Shown here piece after piece: positions 60,111-64,000 of a DNA stretch of 64,000 bases (positions are counted from its first letter, which is position 1; each line of letters opens with the position of its first letter). The position numbers and the translations under genes are program-made. The DNA lies in the NCBI GenBank assembly GCA_025458865.1, contig JALORP010000008.1, positions 1 through 64,000 on the forward strand, in the 5' to 3' direction. This DNA is from Steroidobacteraceae bacterium. GTDB taxonomy: Bacteria > Pseudomonadota > Gammaproteobacteria > Steroidobacterales > Steroidobacteraceae. The notes beneath the pieces are model-generated. The model made no database searches. It saw nothing but the letters and a program-made list of their open reading frames with translations, and was not told where the DNA came from.

Positions 60111-61994
60111 ATGGCTGCCTATGACGAGAGCCAGGACGACGGCTTCAACGACGACCAGCTGGCCTCGCGCTTCAACCTGCGGCTGTGGAAGAAACTGTTC
60201 AGCTACGCCAAGGTCTACCGGCGCGAGCTGTGGATCCTGGCCATCAGCGCCGTTTTCACCGCGGCCACGGAGGTCTGCTACCCGCTGATCACGCGCGAAG
60301 TCGTCGACCGCGTTGCGGCCGACGGCCTGTCGACGGATCTCTGGCCGCTGATGCTGGCCTATGCCGCGTGCACGCTGGTGCTGACGCTGTCGGTCGGCAC
60401 CTTCGTCCGGATGGGCGGCAAGATCCGGACCTCGGTCGCGCATGACATCCGTCGCGATGGCTTCGAGAGCCTGCAGCGGCTGTCGTTCTCGTTCTACGAC
60501 TACCGGCCGGTCGGCTGGTTGATGGCGCGCATGACCTCGGACTGCGAGCGGCTGTCGAACATCCTGGCCTGGGGATTCCTCGACCTGGTGTGGGGCAGCA
60601 CCATGATGCTCGGGATCGCGGTGGCGATGCTGGTGATGAGCCCGAAGCTGGCGCTCGCCGTGCTCGCCATCATCCCGGTGCTGGCCTGGGTCTCCGCGGG
60701 CTTCCAGCGACGCATCCTCAAGAGCGCGCGGCAGGTGCGCGCCACGAACTCGCGGATCACGGCCTCCTACAACGAAGCCATCATGGGCGTGCTGACCAGC
60801 AAGGCCTTCGTGCGCGAGGAGCCCAACCAGGCCGACTTCCAGAAGCTGACCCAGAGCATGTACGGCGCCTCGGTGCGAAACCTGACCCAGGCCGCGATCT
60901 ACGTGCCGATCGTGATCACGCTGGCGAGCCTGGCCACTGGCCTCGCGCTCGCCATGGGCGGCCTGGACCTGCTCGGCGGGGTGATCACCGCCGGAACGCT
61001 GGTGGCGTTCATGGCCTACACGCGGCACTTCTTCGACCCGGTGGAGCAGCTCGGCCACTGGTTCGCGGAGATGCAGATGGCGCAGGCCTCGGCCGAACGC
61101 ATCCTGAGCCTGATCGAGGCCGAACCAGACATCCAGGACTCCGCCGCGGTGCGCGATGCGCTGGCGCTGGCCCGCCAGCGGCGCGCCGCCGGTGACCTGG
61201 CCGAGGACGGCGGCGATGCGGCGATCGAGGAGATCGAGTTGCGCCAGGTGGGCTTCGCCTACGACGCGGCGCGGCCGGTGCTGCAGGACATCAACCTGCG
61301 CGTGCGGCGCGGCGAGACCATCGCCATCGTCGGCCCGACCGGCGGCGGCAAGAGCACGCTGGTGAACGTGATCTGCCGCTTCTACGAGCCGACCCAGGGG
61401 CAGGTGCTGGTCGACGGCGTGGACTACCGCGAGCGCAGCCTGCATTGGCTGCAGTCGAACCTGGGCATGGTGCTGCAGAACGCGCACGTGTTCAGCGGCT
61501 CGATCCTCGAGAACATCCGCTACGGGCGGCTCTCCGCCAGCGACGAAGAGGTCGTGGCGGCCGCGCGGACGGCCGGCGCGCACGACTTCATCCTGCAGCT
61601 GGAGAAGGGCTACCAGACCCAGGTCGGCGAAGGCGGCGGGCGGCTGTCCGCCGGCCAGAAGCAGCTGATCAGCTTCGCCCGCGCGATCCTCGCGGATCCG
61701 CAGATCCTGGTCATGGACGAGGCCACCTCATCGGTGGACACCGAGACCGAGCAGCGCATCCAGGCGGCGATGACGCACGTGCTCAGGGGGCGCATCGCCT
61801 TCGTGATCGCGCACCGGCTGTCCACCATCCGCAATGCCACGCGCATCGTGGTGGTGGAGGATGGCCGTATCACCGAGGCCGGCACGCACGACGCGCTGAT
61901 GGCGGCGCGCGGCCACTACTACGACCTGTATCGCCAGCAGAGCCTGCAGGAGTCGAGCCGCGACCTGGTGTCCACGCCGCCGCAGCCGGCGTGA
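60111..61994 (+). CDS. ABC exporter subunit 2 (half-transporter with canonical Walker B)
   Basis: Second half-transporter, 627 residues, with six membrane helices (about 38-325) and an ATPase domain (about 375-610). Walker A GPTGGGKST (408-416) and Walker B with catalytic E537 (ILVMDEATSSVD) are standard, but the signature is LSAGQ (512-516) instead of LSGGQ. In a heterodimer this altered signature would face the subunit 1 nucleotide site that has the Asp substitution. A linker of about 30 extra residues before the ATPase domain (AVRDALALARQRRAAGDLAEDGG) is unusual. One base separates it from subunit 1. Confidence 0.9.
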   Translation: MAAYDESQDDGFNDDQLASRFNLRLWKKLFSYAKVYRRELWILAISAVFTAATEVCYPLITREVVDRVAADGLSTDLWPLMLAYAACTLVLTLSVGTFVRMGGKIRTSVAHDIRRDGFESLQRLSFSFYDYRPVGWLMARMTSDCERLSNILAWGFLDLVWGSTMMLGIAVAMLVMSPKLALAVLAIIPVLAWVSAGFQRRILKSARQVRATNSRITASYNEAIMGVLTSKAFVREEPNQADFQKLTQSMYGASVRNLTQAAIYVPIVITLASLATGLALAMGGLDLLGGVITAGTLVAFMAYTRHFFDPVEQLGHWFAEMQMAQASAERILSLIEAEPDIQDSAAVRDALALARQRRAAGDLAEDGGDAAIEEIELRQVGFAYDAARPVLQDINLRVRRGETIAIVGPTGGGKSTLVNVICRFYEPTQGQVLVDGVDYRERSLHWLQSNLGMVLQNAHVFSGSILENIRYGRLSASDEEVVAAARTAGAHDFILQLEKGYQTQVGEGGGRLSAGQKQLISFARAILADPQILVMDEATSSVDTETEQRIQAAMTHVLRGRIAFVIAHRLSTIRNATRIVVVEDGRITEAGTHDALMAARGHYYDLYRQQSLQESSRDLVSTPPQPA

Positions 61995-62058
61995 GCGGAC
62001 CCGGCGGACGGCAGCCACGGCTTGACAGACGCGGCCTTCGCGACGTCCCATCCGCACC

Positions 62059-64000
62059 ATGAACAAGCCCTACTCGGTCGAACAACACATCGCCTTGCGG
62101 CGCGTCAGCGGCCTCGCGGCGAGTCCGGACGGCCAGTGGCTCGCCGTCTGCGTGCAGCGGCTCGACCGCGACGGCGCGAAGTACGTGTCCGACCTGTGGA
62201 AGGTGCCCACCGACGGTGGCCCGGCGGTGCAGCTCACCCGCGGCGACAGCCAGGACAGCGCGCCCTGCTTCCGGCACGACGGCGCGCTCGGCTTCCTATC
62301 CAACCGCACGCCCAACGAGGTCAAGCCGGACGACGAGGCCGACAAGCGCATGCAGGTCTGGCTTCTGCCCGCCGCCGGTGGCGAGCCGCGGCAGTTGACC
62401 GACGAGCCGCTTGGCGTCGAGGCGTTTCGATTTGCCGCCGAGGCCGACCGATTGGCCTACTTCGCGCCGGTGCTTCCCGGCGTCGCCCTCGACAAGCAGC
62501 GCGAAGCCGCCGCCGAGCGCAGCAAGAAGGGACCCAGTGCACGCAATTTCCGGCGCCAGCCGGTCCGCCACTGGGACCACTGGCTGCACCAGAACCCCGA
62601 CCAGGCCAGCACGCACCTGATCGTCGCCACTTCCGATGGCCAGGCGCGCGAGGACTCGACCCCCGAAGCTACGAGCGAGTTCTGGATCGAGCCACAGTTC
62701 GACCTGAGCCGCGACGGCCGCCGCGTGCTGGTTCGCCGGGCGAGCCTCGGCGCGGACCGGGAAGAAGATTCCGCCCTGCTGGTGATCGACCTCGCCAGCA
62801 AGGCACGCCGGCTGTACGAGCAACCGCCCAACACCATGAACGACGGCGCCCGGTTCTCGCCCGACGGCAAGACCATCGCGACCGTCCGCGAGACCCGCTC
62901 GCCGCAGAGGGCGGTGCGCCCGGTGCTGACGCTCGTCGATGTCCAGTCTGGCACCATGCGCGAACTCGCGACCGGCTGGGACCGCTGGCCGCACCTCGCC
63001 GACTGGAGCGCGGACGGCTCCACGCTGCTGGTCAGCGCCGACGACGGTGGAGTCACGCCGGTTTTCGGCATCGCCGCCGGCGATGGCGCGGTCACGGCCT
63101 GGACGCCGCCGGCCGGCGGCGGCACACACAGCAACGTGGTGGCATTGCCGGACGGCCGGGCTGCCTGCATCCGTTCCTCCCTGCTGGATGCCCCGGAGTG
63201 CCACCGGCTCGACGGACCCGGGCGGGCCGCCGCGGCCCTCGCGCGCCTCTCCAACTTCACGCCAGCCGACAGCTGGGCCGAGGTCGAGCACATCACGACG
63301 GCGTCGACCGACGGCACGGCCATTCACAGCGTCGTCACGCGCCCTAAGGGGGCGAGGCACGCACCGACCTTGCTGTGGATCCACGGCGGTCCGATCGGCA
63401 TGGCCGGCGACGGCTGGCACTGGCGCTGGAACTCACTGCTCGCGGTCGCACAGGGCTATGTCGTGGTTCAGCCCAACCCGCGCGGTTCCACCGGCTTCGG
63501 GCAGGCGTTCGTTCAGGGCATCTGGGGCAACGTCTGGGGCAAGCAGTGCTTCGAGGACCTGATGGCGGTGGCCGACGCGCTGGAGACCCGCGTAGACGTC
63601 GATCCGCGCCGCATCATGGCCATGGGCGGCAGCTTCGGCGGCTACATGACCAACTGGATCGGCACCCAGACGCAGCGCTTCCGCTGCCTGGTCACGCACG
63701 CCAGCATCGTCACCATGGCGCAGTTCACGGGCACCACGGACCATCCGGCCTGGTGGTACCTGGAGATGGGCGGCGAGAACCCCTACGCCGACATGCCGGC
63801 CTTCGACCGCTACGCGCCAATCCGCTACATCAGCCAGTGGAAGACTCCCGTGCTGATCATCCACGGGGAGAAGGACTACCGCTGCCCGATCAGCGAGGGG
63901 CTGAACCTGTTCGAGGCACTGCAATACCACGGGGTCGACAGCGAGTTGCTCGTCTTCCCGGACGAGAACCACTGGATTCTCAAGCCGCGCAACATCGTCG
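62059..64000 (+). CDS. S9 family prolyl-oligopeptidase-like / acylaminoacyl peptidase, cut by window end
   Basis: Open from ATG 62059 to the window edge, 647 codons, probably missing only a short C terminus. The N-terminal part (about 1-390) is a WD/PQQ-like beta-propeller with repeats such as ASPDGQWLAV, FDLSRDGRRVLV and FSPDGKTIATV. The alpha/beta-hydrolase domain follows with nucleophile S525 in GGSFGGYM, D606 in HGEKDYRCP and H638 in DENHWIL. No signal peptide is seen, so it is probably cytoplasmic. It lies 64 bases after the exporter, likely in the same transcript, which suggests a role in degrading or processing a peptide handled by the exporter; this is inference. Confidence 0.88.
   Translation, partial: MNKPYSVEQHIALRRVSGLAASPDGQWLAVCVQRLDRDGAKYVSDLWKVPTDGGPAVQLTRGDSQDSAPCFRHDGALGFLSNRTPNEVKPDDEADKRMQVWLLPAAGGEPRQLTDEPLGVEAFRFAAEADRLAYFAPVLPGVALDKQREAAAERSKKGPSARNFRRQPVRHWDHWLHQNPDQASTHLIVATSDGQAREDSTPEATSEFWIEPQFDLSRDGRRVLVRRASLGADREEDSALLVIDLASKARRLYEQPPNTMNDGARFSPDGKTIATVRETRSPQRAVRPVLTLVDVQSGTMRELATGWDRWPHLADWSADGSTLLVSADDGGVTPVFGIAAGDGAVTAWTPPAGGGTHSNVVALPDGRAACIRSSLLDAPECHRLDGPGRAAAALARLSNFTPADSWAEVEHITTASTDGTAIHSVVTRPKGARHAPTLLWIHGGPIGMAGDGWHWRWNSLLAVAQGYVVVQPNPRGSTGFGQAFVQGIWGNVWGKQCFEDLMAVADALETRVDVDPRRIMAMGGSFGGYMTNWIGTQTQRFRCLVTHASIVTMAQFTGTTDHPAWWYLEMGGENPYADMPAFDRYAPIRYISQWKTPVLIIHGEKDYRCPISEGLNLFEALQYHGVDSELLVFPDENHWILKPRNIV

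Noticed and set aside
62059-64000. S9 peptidase as a lasso-peptide isopeptidase
   Set aside because: No signal peptide, no lasso precursor, B or C protein and no TonB receptor are in view; general acylaminoacyl peptidase is the safer call.

Overview
The window is GC-rich (roughly 70% by eye), gene-dense chromosomal sequence from a gammaproteobacterium. Gene order resembles Pseudomonas and Xanthomonas in several places: prmB-aroC-MFS, fimV-truA-accD-folC-dedD-cvpA-purF, nrdR-rib-nusB-thiL, xseB-ispA-dxs and ppi-lpxH. The EpmA/EpmB pathway for EF-P modification is also typical of Gammaproteobacteria. A deep-branching, Xanthomonadales/Nevskiales/Steroidobacterales-like organism is my inference. 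Nearly everything before 57 kb is housekeeping; the last 6 kb looks accessory.

Layout. 0.3-10.6 kb: cysS (with an apparent 4-base deletion), gltX, a periplasmic cyclophilin and lpxH, then the distal end of a minus-strand purF block that finishes with glycerate kinase and a receiver-kinase-MiaE fusion. 10.6-19.7 kb (minus strand): folC, accD, truA, fimV, a permease, aroC and prmB. 19.7-24.4 kb: sco, psd, epmA, msrC, efp and epmB. 24.5-31.1 kb: a FimX-like degenerate GGDEF/EAL protein and topoisomerase IV (parE, parC). 31.2-37 kb: a rubrerythrin / Fe-S protein / DUF3501 operon, divergent from xseB-ispA-dxs. 37-45 kb (minus strand): a kinase fused to a cyclic-nucleotide domain, then glyA-nrdR-ribD-ribE-ribBX-ribH-nusB-thiL. 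45-56.8 kb: a deacetylase-like protein, ettA, a DUF4145-like protein, purL, a DUF1820 protein, a T6SS-type FHA protein, tRNA-Ser(CGA), mltF and tadA. 57.4-64 kb: a small membrane orphan, then a promoter, leader peptide and terminator ahead of a heterodimeric ABC exporter and an S9 peptidase that runs off the end.

Common threads. Tandem genes are packed tightly, often with GTGA overlaps. Three genes bear on phospho-signalling: the receiver-kinase-MiaE fusion, a kinase with a cyclic-nucleotide-binding domain, and an orphan FHA protein. EF-P and its two lysylation enzymes sit together. A family of structured intergenic repeats occurs at several gene junctions. Its 114-bp core has arms whose sequences change together between copies, so base pairing is kept.

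Most unusual items: (1) MiaE, a tRNA hydroxylase, fused in frame behind a receiver and a Ser/Thr kinase; (2) an apparently complete attenuation leader before the ABC exporter; (3) the covarying intergenic repeat.
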